From Andrena cerasifolii (taxonomy: Eukaryota; Arthropoda; Insecta; Hymenoptera; Andrenidae), in NCBI RefSeq assembly GCF_050908995.1, contig NC_135120.1, positions 12,165,433 through 12,229,432 on the forward strand: a stretch of DNA of 64,000 nt, written 5' to 3'. Below the pieces are notes generated by a model, which searched no databases, had not been told where the DNA came from, and saw only the letters and a list, made by a program, of their open reading frames with translations. Numbering within the stretch: the first letter of the stretch is position 1; every line of letters starts with the position of its first letter. Below, one piece after another: positions 37,612-49,493 of this stretch. The translations under genes and the position numbers were made by a program.

Positions 37612-37944
37612 CTGTTTGGATGAAAGAAAGGATAGCCGCGTGCACGCGCCATCGGCCACAGCGTTTGGTTTCCTTACTTTTTTCTAAAGTGAATGTTTTC
37701 GAACTGCAAGGACAAATATTTTTCTGGGAATCATAGAAATATTCTGCTGCCGAAACAATCTGAATATAAATGTTGTTATCGAAACAGATACTCACAATAA
37801 TTGCGAAAACACTGACACATATGTGTCTAATCCACTCGTATATTTGATTTTACCAATCACACTAAGTAATCGTAAAAAACTATATTTATTCCTGTAAGCA
37901 GATCAAGCTTCCACGCTTTCAATAAAAAACAATTTTCCACGTGG

Positions 37945-37950
37945 AAAAAA
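37945..37950 (-). terminator. Pol III terminator of tRNA-Arg
   Basis: Six T residues on the minus strand, seven bases past the tRNA 3' end; four or more T residues stop RNA polymerase III. Confidence 0.8.
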
Positions 37951-37956
37951 GATTTC

Positions 37957-38029
37957 CGATCCTGCCAGGATTCGAACCTGGAATCTTCTGATCCGTAGTC
38001 AGACGCGTTATCCGTTGCGCCACAGGACC
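37957..38029 (-). tRNA. tRNA-Arg (anticodon ACG)
   Basis: The reverse strand folds into a full cloverleaf. Acceptor stem GGTCCTG pairs with CAGGATC, with discriminator G. The anticodon stem TCTGA/TCAGA has loop CTACGGA (anticodon ACG, reading CGN arginine codons after inosine modification). The T arm contains GGTTCGAATCC. There is no intron and no encoded CCA. A T6 run follows on the minus strand (37950-37945), a pol III terminator. Confidence 0.97.
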
Positions 38030-41000
38030 GTGTTGGTACACATTTTTACATTTAGTTTAATGGGTTGTTAAAATGTGCAACATTTCCCAAAAAATATGTC
38101 AATAATCTAACATTTGTATGATATTTATCGCTGATATGATATTTAGCAAACAGCGGTGCTTCAAAATGTGATAAAAAAAATTCATTTACGCAGCTATACG
38201 CGTATAAAATCGATGCGCATTTCTTATATTTCCCAAGTTTAAATATTTGAAGTTAATAGTTAACTGCGTAAAATGTGTAAGTTATACATTCACGAAGTGG
38301 CGTTATATTATCTTCTTTTGCGTCAGCAATTTCTATCCTCGGTGTCACATATCTCTATGTACAGTATACATATCAACTGTATATGTATGCATATAATTTT
38401 TTATGGTGAGATGTATTTATTTAGTCTGGCATAAGATAAGGAGTCGCGTAAGGCGCACAATTTAATGTAACACAACAACATTATTACATACTGTTTAAAC
38501 CTGAACATTTCCCCTTACTCGTACATCAATCATTTACTTAACTCGTTAGCATAAACAAATATTAATACAAGTTTGAAAAATTACCAAGAAATTGGATACC
38601 AATTACTTCTACCTAAAACGAACCAACACACCATTCTAAACATTCATTAATTGCCAACAAGCACAAATCTTAATTTACTTAAACCTTTCTCCCCTTTCGT
38701 AAACACGAATTATATTTACAGTCATCCTTAACCATCGCGGCGCGTATTGTTGGGTATTTAAAATATGCAATACTCCCCTCGGACATGGGATATAAATAAA
38801 CGCACATGTTCTAAACATTTCCCTCCATCGTTCTAAATAAAGCCTCAGCCAATTGTTGAATAACACCTCCCCCACCCCTTCTGATTCTTGTAGATATATC
38901 ACAAATACGGTAAACGTAGGAGACGGGACCTTTTTCGCCCCAAAGTTTCCAGCAGCTCTGAACGAGAGAAACGCTTTGCACAAACGTATTTTGTGGGTTT
39001 TCAGTTACAAAATATGCCACGTTCGACATTCCTATTGTTGAAGGGCACGGCTAGTCGCGCATCACGAGGGGTGGGGGGTTAGCGTTGTAGTGTGAGTGAG
39101 GGCACGCCGGGTATAACGTCGACGGTGATTGGGCGGGTCGTAAACAACCTTGCTCGCCATTGGGGGAGCCTCTTGGGTCTTATCGGATCGTTTGACTGCA
39201 GCTGCGTAGTGTTGCCATATTGTGTTCTTGAGCCTACTAAACATTCAGTTTTCAGTGGTACGCCGAATTGAACTGAAGGTGTGAATTAATAAAACACTGT
39301 TTCGTAATTGCAGTCATTAGTCGGGCGTGATTTTCGTTCTAACTGTAGCCAGGAGCGGGATGTGTAGTCGCAATAGTGGGGATAAGATAAGTGCCTGGCA
39401 ACGCTGGAATTGCGTCATAGCGAACGCAACACTGGCCGCTGGGTTGTTTCCAGGGGGATCGTGCTCAACATAGTTTCCTCTGGTGGTTGCTAAGAAACGA
39501 TTTATCCGGTCTCCTGCAACTTCTAGCATGAGGAAGATGCAAATTAGGGGTTAAAGGATTTGCATATTGTGATCGGCGATACTCTGCGTATTTTATCGTG
39601 AGTGATTTCGTTTTTTAACTTATCCAAAGATAGCTACCTGCGTTTTATAAAGCCGTGCTTAAAGTTTTTAAACGTTTCGTAGAGCAATTTGAAAAAAGAA
39701 TTTGTATTTCAAATTCTATTAGTTAGATTAATTAGTTAAAGTGGTCACTGCAGGCGAGAGATTATTTTGCTTTTTTTAAATTAAAAGAAGAATAAGATAA
39801 CAATTTTAAGTTTCTTTAAGCATCTCAAAATAATTTCCATATACAAAATCTTACTTACAAAATTCACCATTGTGTTTTTGACACCTTAACAAAATTACTC
39901 TGGCATTTACTTCCTTAGAAAATAGACTTTCAAATAGGAAGATTTAATTAATTTTAACTGGCGTTGGTGTACGTTGTTTCATTCATATAGTGATAGTATC
40001 TGTACATTTGCGATTTGACAGTATTTTGTTTACTTACTTAGTCATTTCGATTACATCTTATTTTTAGTTCGCATATATCTCTGAGCTTGTTTAATACATT
40101 GCGATACTTATTTCTCTGTATGCGTATTAATATCTACTGTTATTTAAATTCGATTCAAAGAAATATGCGTATCTAGAAAGTTTTCTTTACTTCCAATTAC
40201 GGTTCTTATAACCTGCAAGCTTAACTTCGGTTTTCGCGTCCACCGGATAGTTACCGTCCTTGACTCTCAGGATGAGTCATTTATTTATCTTCAATGGACC
40301 AGGCTGTGCCAGTCCGCCCAGAGATTTTTCAATGTACCATTCGCCCATACGACGTAAAAGCGTCTTAACATAATATCATCTATATTTTCACTATCTTTTA
40401 CGAAGTGTTCATCACTTCGTTATGCAATATATACAGTTGTGCCCGGTTGACGTGATAAATTTACCTCGGTTAGGTTGACACAAAATCCTTCCCCGCTGCC
40501 ACTTTTTGCGGGAACCTTCCCAACCGAGCGCTCGGCTCTCGACAATGGGGGGCTGGAAATACAATGTTGCACTAACCATTAAAAAGTGAAAAATATCAAG
40601 TTCCGCATTTCTCATCGGATCTTTGCGAAAGTGACCAATCGATTCCTTGTGCTTTCCCGACGAAAATGGTACCAAACCGTACGCAATTCGCATTGTAATT
40701 GAATTACCTACAAAATTAATTTGCAGAATTTAAACCCAACTTCGTTGAAAATAGTGCGACTTACATGGTATGTGGTATCTTTTTATATGGATACAATGAA
40801 AAAAACTCGGGTAGGTCGTGTCGAGGACGCAAACCGCAATTTTTTGGCGTGAATACTCGGCCCTGATGTTGGATCGTGGAACGAACGAAGTAGACAGAGT
40901 AGATTTGAACGATTATATCGAAGTTTGGATATTGATATTGAAACGAGTAAGTTCGATATCAATACTGAAGGATTATTTTATTGATTATTGAAACTCACTT

Positions 41001-41470
41001 TCGAATGACACCACTCTCTCAGTTCTCACTCGACGCAATTCGAAGTTATACTAGCCCAAAGCTCGCCAGGCACGTTACATTTCTGTCATTTACATATTGC
41101 GGACCCCATACACACGCTCACTGCGGTTACATACCCGGCCCGAAGGTTACCTCATGGACCGACATCCTTTGTCTACGCGACGCTATATTTATTGTTTGGA
41201 TGGTGCCTTTAGTTTCGAAGTTATAAGACGAAACATTATCGCACAGTTTTGCCACAACTTTCGTAACGCTACACTGTTCGTGCATGCCCCCCCCCCCAGT
41301 ACTGTTCCGATTTCAAAGACGTATTCACGTCGATAGAGTTAAAGAATTTGGCTTTTAGTAAAATCGCTCGAGCGACCGTTGGCACGCATGCGCGGCGAGC
41401 GGCGAAATTTAACGGATGTCGCGCAGCCAAACGTGAAGTACCCACACTACTGACATACAGAATTTTTTAT
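38030..41470. other. Intergenic DNA, nothing supported
   Basis: AT-rich with a few GC-richer patches. No recognisable exon, RNA gene or long repeat. A C-run of about 11 lies at 41287-41297. A 5' non-coding exon of the plus-strand zinc-finger gene may lie in or near this region, but it cannot be placed. Confidence 0.35.
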
Positions 41471-41471
41471 A

Positions 41472-41660
41472 TTATTCATTTTGTTCGCGAAGACGGTACC
41501 ATTCGATTCCACAGACTTCCGTGATGAAAATGATTCCGAACATGACCCCAATCGGACTATGTTTCACTTGCTTTAAATTCAGAGAATTAATTAAATATGT
41601 AATTTCCTTAATTATACTCCGAATTATGTCCAGTTTGGTATCATCTTCATCGGCAAAGCA
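41472..41660 (-). CDS. Possible exon of an unidentified small protein
   Basis: After the acceptor CGGCTTTCAG come 62 sense codons and a stop: CFADEDDTKLDIIRSIIKEI, then a hydrophobic stretch PIGVMFGIIFITEVCGIEWY and a polar end. A short hydrophobic frame at 42046-42011 (MFLFIFVSANTL, donor GTGAGT) would join in phase and give a signal-peptide-like start. That frame overlaps, on the other strand, the upstream part of the zinc-finger gene. No family recognised; chance is quite possible. Confidence 0.22.
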   Translation of the reverse strand, partial: CFADEDDTKLDIIRSIIKEITYLINSLNLKQVKHSPIGVMFGIIFITEVCGIEWYRLREQNE

Positions 41661-42101
41661 CTGAAAGCCGATTGATGCCAATTTAGCGAATATCCGCCGA
41701 GAAATGCTTCACTTGACTTTTTCCCTTTTTAATGGCCACTACAACATTGGATTCCCCTTCCCCTATTCTCGAGCGCCGAAAGCAATAAAACTCGGTGAAT
41801 CGTGAAATCGGACGTGCACCGAAATTCGCCTACCGCCACGAGTAAAAGATACATTCTCCGGGACCTGAGATTATCAACTTAACTGGGCACAACTGTTCTC
41901 GCACCTAAGGATCCAGATCTAACTTTTCCATCGAGACGATCTACCTCTGCTGCGCTACATTTCCTGTCGGAGTTAATCTCAACTATTTCTGCCAGATGTC
42001 GGTCACTCACCAACGTATTAGCGGACACGAAAATGAAAAGGAACATCAATACAACGATAGGTTTTTGATGATTATTTACAGGGGTCACTGACCGTTAGGA
42101 G

Positions 42102-44036
42102 ATGGCGCCACGTATGCCGAGGGACTGCCACGGTGCTGCAGATCCAAACAGTTACTCGCCGAGGACAAGCAGCAACCGCAGCGAAGATCATCTCCCACGG
42201 GCGCACGATGTCGGCGACACGGCGATAATCGGAAAGGAGGCGTTCTTTCGCAGCATGGGCCTTCGAATGAAGGGATGCCAATTCGGGTACACCACGCTGG
42301 ACGGTGTCCGCAGGACCAAGAAGATTAACGTGCCGCGTGAGGTGAAGTTGCGTGACTGTAGTGTCGTCGTTCCAGGGGCGATGTGCAGAATATGTGGAAA
42401 GTATTTCAAGTGCGTAACCGACGTGAACGCGCACGCGGCTTCAAGGCACCGCCAGTATGAAACGAACGGCGTCGTCGTCAGCGGCGAGCTTAGCTGTGCG
42501 AGGGACAGCAGCCGCGGACGGGAAGCATCGCCGAAACCTGCCGAGCAGCAGGCAACCATTCCCAAAGGGAAGAGTCCTGGGGCAAAGCCGGGCGGGAAGT
42601 TACGGCTGACCTTAAGGATAGGGGCAGAAGTCGTAGTAAGGAGAGACATGAAACGTAAGCATTTGAGGATACACACCGACATAGCCACGCAAACCGAGTC
42701 CGCGCATCGTGTCGAAGAATTAATCATGAGAAAATGCGAAAGTAGCGTTCCGCGTATCGATCTCCCTGTATTGGATAATAGTCCTTGTCAGTGTTGCACG
42801 TCGAGTATGCGTGTGGTAAACAGCACAAATCAATATTTGGCTGGCAACATTGTAGCATGTAAGGACACCGATTGCGAGGCAAGTGCGACGAACAAGGGAA
42901 GTCCCGCCTTGGACAGGCTGGCGGAGTCATGCGCAACGTCCACTGGCGAGAAAGTCAACGGTGCCCCTGTCTCCCCATCGAATGTAACGCGAACTGTCGC
43001 GCGGAACGACACCGCGGGCATGCTCTGTTTCAGAGTCGGTAACCCGGACGAATTATCCGCTCGGCATTATCTATCGCCAGTTAGCGACTTGAATGATAAT
43101 TCCTGGCTTACTAGCTGCAGCTCTGTTCGCAACGACAATCCTGAAATCGTGAGCGACGACAGTGGCATTCTGTCGGAGCAGGCTGCAGAGTCCCTTGAAA
43201 AAGACATCAACGCCAACGAGACGCCCAGGGAGAAGCCGTTTGAGAAACAGAGCCTTCGGAACTTGGGCGCGACCAGCCCGGTAGTAGTCCCGATAATCAT
43301 ACCGATCATCGTGTCGAATAATGACACCACCCCACCCGCGAATAAAATCCAACACCGTCCTCCGATTCCTTCGCAACAGCGAAACCCAACGCCGCCGTTC
43401 GTCGCCGAGCGGAACGCCGACGACGAGGTGCAGGAGGTTCTGCGAATCATCCGGGGCCACGCGATCAGCGAAGGAATCAACCACGAGTCGCCGAATCGCA
43501 GCGAGCAGGAGATGCTGTTGCGCGATGCTATCAAAGACATGCTGCAAATGGAGGAGCAGGGTTGGCACTTGCTCGAGAGGGGGGATACCGCGGAGCCAGC
43601 AAGGAAGAGAAGAAGAGCCGGCGGGAAATCGGACACGAGGAACGGCAACGCGAACGACGACTCCGTCAGGCGAAAGAAGAGAGCGACGGCTCAGCCGAGC
43701 TTCGACGGTAACGTTATCAGGAGTGTCTCGAACGAGAACTACGTCTCCAGCACGAAGGAGCTGTTAGCGATGGTGCAGAAGTCGAGTCAGAGCAGGGTGT
43801 GCATAACGGACAGCGTGAAGGAGAACGTGATGATGTTTAATGGCAACATCAATGTCCCCTCGGAAGTGTTGCATCGTTACGGGATTAACTACTACAACGA
43901 GCCGTTCGAGATAAACAATAATACGGAGACGGTGCAGGGAACTGTTAATCGCTTTCTTGTGCCGTGTTCCGGCGGAACGGAGAATAGGGGCAGCAGACCA
44001 ACCGTAATAGATCTAGTCAACGACACCGATGAATAG
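42102..44036 (+). CDS. Intronless 644-aa protein with single C2H2 zinc finger and SUMO-interaction-like motifs
   Basis: The open frame begins at ATG 42102 in a good context (GAGATGG), 21 bp after a clear acceptor (GATTATTTACAG), so a non-coding 5' exon is likely. One C2H2 finger lies at residues 95-116 (CRICGKYFKCVTDVNAHAASRH without spacing gaps: C-X2-C-X12-H-X4-H). Residues about 391-405 contain VVVPIIIPIIV, and the C-terminus is VIDLVNDTDE; both resemble SUMO-interaction motifs, the latter of the classic hydrophobic-then-acidic form. Basic clusters near 499-503 (RKRRR) and 526-530 (RRKKR) look like a bipartite nuclear signal. The rest is low-complexity and polar. Inferred nuclear, DNA- or SUMO-binding; orthology unknown. 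Confidence 0.75.
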   Translation: MAPRMPRDCHGAADPNSYSPRTSSNRSEDHLPRAHDVGDTAIIGKEAFFRSMGLRMKGCQFGYTTLDGVRRTKKINVPREVKLRDCSVVVPGAMCRICGKYFKCVTDVNAHAASRHRQYETNGVVVSGELSCARDSSRGREASPKPAEQQATIPKGKSPGAKPGGKLRLTLRIGAEVVVRRDMKRKHLRIHTDIATQTESAHRVEELIMRKCESSVPRIDLPVLDNSPCQCCTSSMRVVNSTNQYLAGNIVACKDTDCEASATNKGSPALDRLAESCATSTGEKVNGAPVSPSNVTRTVARNDTAGMLCFRVGNPDELSARHYLSPVSDLNDNSWLTSCSSVRNDNPEIVSDDSGILSEQAAESLEKDINANETPREKPFEKQSLRNLGATSPVVVPIIIPIIVSNNDTTPPANKIQHRPPIPSQQRNPTPPFVAERNADDEVQEVLRIIRGHAISEGINHESPNRSEQEMLLRDAIKDMLQMEEQGWHLLERGDTAEPARKRRRAGGKSDTRNGNANDDSVRRKKRATAQPSFDGNVIRSVSNENYVSSTKELLAMVQKSSQSRVCITDSVKENVMMFNGNINVPSEVLHRYGINYYNEPFEINNNTETVQGTVNRFLVPCSGGTENRGSRPTVIDLVNDTDE

Positions 44037-44099
44037 ACTGTAATAGAAGCAATGGATGACGAGCGTAGACTAGGAACAACGGTGCCATTATAGTCGGAA

Positions 44100-44503
44100 C
44101 CAGGGTTGCCAGGCGATCCAGTACGCGCACAGAGTAGGCCGTGTGTGGGAAAAACATGCGACCGTGGCCGTTTTTCGAATCGAATTAAAAGAACGCCGAC
44201 TGCCGGACTCTCTCCTTGTACTGGCGTTGCCGGGAAGTGGGTTCCTGCGAACTATTCGCAGCGGACTGAATAGTTTGCAGGAACCCAATTCCCGGCAACG
44301 AGTCGCGCGCACGGCTGACTCACGGCCCTACTCAGCAGCCGCTCAGAAGTTATATTGCGCGATCCGTACTGGCACATATGACGTCACTTAGCTGGGATTG
44401 GCTTGGCGTTGGCATGGCGTCACGGCGTTACCAATCAAATGTAAGTGTTTCCCCTTCTCCTACACCGTATGACGTCATATAGGCCAGCACGCCTGGCAGG
44501 CCT
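44100..44503. mobile_element. 404-bp hAT-like element with 8-bp target duplication
   Basis: The region is flanked on both sides by AGTCGGAA (44092-44099 and 44504-44511). The ends carry imperfect inverted repeats around TGCCAGGCG. Inside is a tight hairpin (44225-44257 with 44268-44300; two mismatches, CGTTGCCGGGAA / TTCCCGGCAACG). Two ATGACGTCA palindromes occur near 44378 and 44470. No transposase. It begins 63 bp after the zinc-finger stop codon and may supply that gene's 3' untranslated sequence. Confidence 0.7.
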
Positions 44504-44511
44504 AGTCGGAA

Positions 44512-47500
44512 GAAAATCTGTTGGCCGCTCTGGGTGATTGAGGACTTTGCTCCCCACCACTCCAACTAGAAACCCCCAGCATTTCCCCTCGTCCCGCCCC
44601 TTCGTGGTGTGCATTCATTCGCAGCTTGTGGACTTTCCCATGCACTGCTCAAATTACCCTACACATCAACACTGTACTACAAGGCAGCTTCCTACGTGCA
44701 TTTCAAGCGGTTCTCTCCTTTTCCCCACTACCACTTGTTAGCGAGCGAAATGTTTCTTTATTTAATTTATGTTATAAACGTTCGTATTTATAAGAGATAT
44801 ATCTATCAAGAACCGTGAGAACTTACGACTACGATAAGGCTTAGCTGGAAGACTGGAGAGAATCGCGTATCCTGGAAGGTGGCTATAAAATTGTTCCCTG
44901 GTTCAGTTGATAACGCGTTATAGCTGTACCTTATTGACCTTATGCAAATTATGACGTATAATGGGGAAGAATTGCACGTAGGAAGCTCTATCTGCGAATA
45001 ACACTGGATTTAAGAGACAAAGCGTCAACGTTCCCGGTTATAAATAATTGGAGGAAGTGTCCTTCAGCGGCCACGTTTTATAGAGTATTGAAATAGGAAA
45101 GGAGGATGTGGCGTTCGCACGAAAAGTAGGCGACTTCTCAATAGTCCGAAGGTATTATTTGTTTTTAATTGGCGTTGCGCGTTTTAAAGTATTAATGTGA
45201 TATTTTTTTTTTTTAATAAAAGTTACTGTATGGTGAATAATTTAATATGTTATAGTATAACGACGGAGCATAAGCTCACACTGCACAGTGGAATTAGTAT
45301 TATTATCGTAGACATTGGTTGCTTAGTTTCTTCATCGTCGCGTTCACGAACAATTGCTTTCACAAGTGTGCCGCAAAGATGTTTCATCGTTAAAGTATTA
45401 TCGGCGCGACTCGTGTTACTGGGAAGTTTCGCTTGTTTCTTGTTTCTTTTTATGAACAGTTTATGCGGCCGCTACTTATTGCGAATAAGTATTTTCATAC
45501 CGTACGTTTTAATTATATATGCCGGTCGTGTGATTTATATGGAAGATATACTTTTGCACTTTTATACATTTTTTCTATAATAAATGTTATCGAAAATAAT
45601 GAGCGCTGGTGTTTCTGTTGTTATCGCAAGCCAACACAAGTTATTATCATTACGCGTTCGAGAACGTGAGCTGTTATAATTTCTGTTACACGATGCTGCG
45701 TGCTGATCAGAAAGAATTCCCTTGGGGGAAGATATTAATTACAATTCTCCCTTGATTAGATACGAATTCAATTTTCTGCTCATCGATGAAGCGCACTGTT
45801 AACGAAAAGAGCTTCAAGACTGACAATGAGTAGGTATGATAATGGAGCGGAGCAAATATAAATGGAAAATAGTTCGTCCGTGACGTTCGAAATAAAAGTA
45901 CACGATAAGTAAATCAAACCGAGTACTAGACCCTAGAATGTAGGAACGCTATAGTAATTGGGGAATGCATGTTTCATAAGAAATTATGCTCCCTTCTCTA
46001 GGTTTTCACTTCCCTACAGTTCCCGAAGTCATGCGAAAATAATACAACTATGCGGTCACTAAGCAGGTACGTCGCCCCTAACAAACTCGGGATGTTCGAA
46101 AGTATTATTAACGTGGATAAGAAATGGAAGACCTATTATGAAATAATAGTCCCCTTGTTTCTTCCTCGTTTCCGTCATGCACGTACATATGTCACAATGC
46201 GATTTAAAATGAAAAATAGATAAGCTTTGAATGTCCATTTTGCAATGAAACTCTGTAAAATACTTCTGAACCTGTTCCAGCACGTTAACCGAGTTCATGT
46301 ATTCTTTATTAACCCTTCGCGGACGAGCTGAGGCGTATAACCGTCCAAGAACATTCCAGATGATTGTTTTACGAACATTGAAATGATATTGGAACGACAC
46401 GAAATCAGCCATGAACTATTAAAAACTGATCTTCAGGGATATTTCATACGATGAAGTTAATTAGTTTCTAGATACAGATACAGTACTGGAAATATTTATT
46501 GCAAAAATATGTAGCTCACTATTTTGGCCAAAACAAGTTGGATACAAATCATTTTACAATTAATTCTTGTGTACCACATCATTTTGAAATTGATGCAATA
46601 AATATTCCCAAGCACTGTATGTATACGAAGCACGACGAAGCCATCTCAGCTTTGTCTAAACAGCGTCGTATAGTTCTGTTTCAATTTTGGACGAGTAAAA
46701 TCATGCACAATGGAGATCGTATCATCACCATACTGAAAGAATAGTATTTCCTCGCCAGATAAGACAGACAACTAGAACCGTCCACTGTACGCTCATAGGC
46801 AACTGGTCCCCATCGCGAGTGCATCTAATGTTATACTTCAAACTTTATTACAGACACACCACCAATAAATACCCAATTTTAAATATATATATATATATAT
46901 TTAAAATATATATATATATTTAAAATTATAAATGACTAACTATATATATATATATATATATCAAGATTTTTGTTACGATCCACAACGCTTCCATCCGAGG
47001 GACAAAATCACAGGTGCCCCTCTGAAGACCAAACGACCCCCAAGGGCCAAAAATACATCATCCCTATTTCTAAACACAGTCCACAACACTTCCCCTCTTA
47101 CATCCCATGGTACCACGCAAAACTCCCCATTTATTAATATGATAGCTTGCTCGGTCATATGCCCTCGACTTCTAAAAATCCTGGCTACCACCAGTACGCA
47201 TGCCGGTGACGTTCCCAAAGGTTCAAAAGCTTGGCACGCGCAAGAGCCCGCGTGTTACCAGATTCCGGCGAAGAAGCTTCCTCCACTCGCGCCGAACTGG
47301 AAGCAGCACCAAAATCCTCGAGGCTGGTCGCACAATGGTACCCGGTCCCCGGTGGTCCCTGGACGATCAACGGAAGTCAGAGAGCCGGCACATATGTTCC
47401 GCGAGGGGGTGTATGTATGCCGCGCATGAAATCGGAGCCACGATGAAACTGCAAGACGAGGCAACGCATTGCACGGCTGCCCGGCACGAACTGATAAGCC

Positions 47501-48365
47501 TGGAGAACCATAAGCGTCGCTCTCTCCGCCTCTCTTCAAGGAGATTCGATCTTGCTTTCCATCTTCCGTCATCGGGGAGAAGAGACAATTACGGCTGATC
47601 GTGAATTAGCATGTGACGCGCGGATGGAAAGGAGGCTGCCCTATTGATGCCGTACGGCAATCAACTTTGCTCGTTGACGGCAAGCTATTGTTCCAATTGC
47701 TGGTACTTTGGTACTTGCTTTTCGGGCGGGTGATTTGGGCCGAAACGAAGGGAGGCTGTATTCTATTCGCTCGCGCTGGGAGATGATTCTATACGCTTCG
47801 CAAAGGACATCTGAGGGAACGGGTAGAGTTTTTGATGGGATAGGAAAGAATGGAGGGCTTGTGTCCTTTATGATTATTTTCTTCTTGTCATATAAGTAGG
47901 TTCTTTATATGTTGGTTACTACCCACAGTTTGGATTCGAAGTTTTTTTTTATTTCGTGGACAACTTCTAGCTCTATTGAACTTTCGACCACACACTTGAT
48001 ATGACTGATAAGAAGCCTTCCCGAATGTTCTGCAATTGATACTTTGAATGGCGTTGGCTCGTTCTCACGACGATATTTTTAGGGAAACAGTGAAAGTGGT
48101 GCCTGAGAATTGCAGAATGTTTACTTTCAAGACATGAAGCTCGGAGTTCGGAGTTCGCAAAGGGGCAGTTTCCAAAACCTTACGCCACTCAAATATGCAT
48201 AACTCATATATTTATTATTAAAAATTAATAATAAAAAAACTACAACTTCTTCAGAGATGCATAAAAACATGGTCCAAATTTTAAGTTATTCGAATCGCTA
48301 GTTTCTTAAAAAAAAAATCTAAAAATTCGCTATGTTTTTAGCTCAAAGAATGGGATTCCCCCTGA
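44512..48365. other. Intergenic DNA with AT microsatellites
   Basis: No recognisable gene. Interrupted (TA)n runs lie at about 46886-46961. Open frames at 46059-46412 (minus) and 46499-46744 (plus) have no domain or splice support. TTAACCCTTCGCGG at about 46310 resembles the end of a TTAA-type element, without a partner found. Confidence 0.4.
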
Positions 48366-48618
48366 AGGGGGTATTCTCGTCTAGAAGGCTAATTTTTTGC
48401 CGTTCTTTAGAGACGACGCACAAAAGAACTGTATCTTATGTCTGTAACTATATCTCCATTAATTATTATTCTACGTGTCTGCAAGTTTTTCTTACAATTT
48501 ACTGAAATGTGACTAAATACGCGTGGATAATACTCATTGGTAAAAACTGGGTAGCTTTTTTGTGCGTCGTCCCTAAAGGGGATAGAGGATCTGGTCCCTC
48601 CAGACGAGAATACCCCTC
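48366..48618. mobile_element. 253-bp inverted-repeat element
   Basis: The outer arms GGGGTATTCTCGTCT / AGACGAGAATACCCC and inner arms GACGACGCACAAAA / TTTTGTGCGTCGTC are inverted, at 48368-48389 with 48596-48616 and at 48405-48429 with 48553-48579. The loop is AT-rich. No target duplication identified. Confidence 0.65.
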
Positions 48619-49493
48619 CTTAACCCCTGTAGAACATTTAGCAGGATGCTCGAAGACGATGATCCACGATCATGCAACTCGAGCGACGAGATCTGATTAA
48701 TTCCTTTGTGGGTAGCATTACTAGCATTATCCCAGCGGAGAAAGTGATTTCGCGCCAAACCGCACGAACTTGAACACTTTCTTTGTTACGAAACGGGACC
48801 ACAGCCCGTTCAAGTGTACTGGTTTCATTGTACAAACCGAAATAATTAAGCTCGCCTCGGGTTCAGGAAGTTTCGACACCTCAGAACGGTATCAAGTTGC
48901 ATCTCGATATCCAAAGTAAATACAGGGTCCGCGGAGCAAATTAAAACATCCAATTTCAGCAGCCCAAAAAGCAGTAATACGCAGACAAAAAATAAAAAAT
49001 GGTAAAATGCCTCCTAATTCAGGAATGTGGAATTTCACACACAGCAAAGTCTCAACTGTGTAATGCTCCGGAAATTTCACGTAATTCACGCCGGCCGGGG
49101 TTGCATACTCTTCTAACAAAAATGGCACCTCATTGAACGCAATTGCAAATTCACTTTACAACCCATTGAATATCTACAATCGTATCCATCTCACAAAGTA
49201 TATTTATCAAAATGGACGATAATAATTGGCAGGACTACACGTAACGCTTACACGCACGACCACGAAGAACTATTCGAAGCGAGCGAGCCAGAATGCAGTA
49301 TCAGCAGAATTTGATATCGTGCTTCCATTTCACCTGAGCAAGTACGATCAGATTTTAGCAGGTGCTCGTTAGCAGCTTAGTTTGCAATGGCGAACGACTG
49401 AAAATTACAGATCGGGTGGGAGAAAGGGCGCCGACTGATGCCAGTGGAATTGCACGGGGTACCGTTTCTGCTTACCGAAAAATTCGAAGAGAT

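Noticed and set aside
42188..42727. 179-codon open frame on the minus strand
   Set aside because: Antisense shadow of the 644-codon zinc-finger frame; no motif of its own. The same holds for the minus-strand frames at 43067-43648.
46059..46412. 117-codon open frame on the minus strand
   Set aside because: Contains a TTAACCC-type element end in its middle and no recognisable domain.
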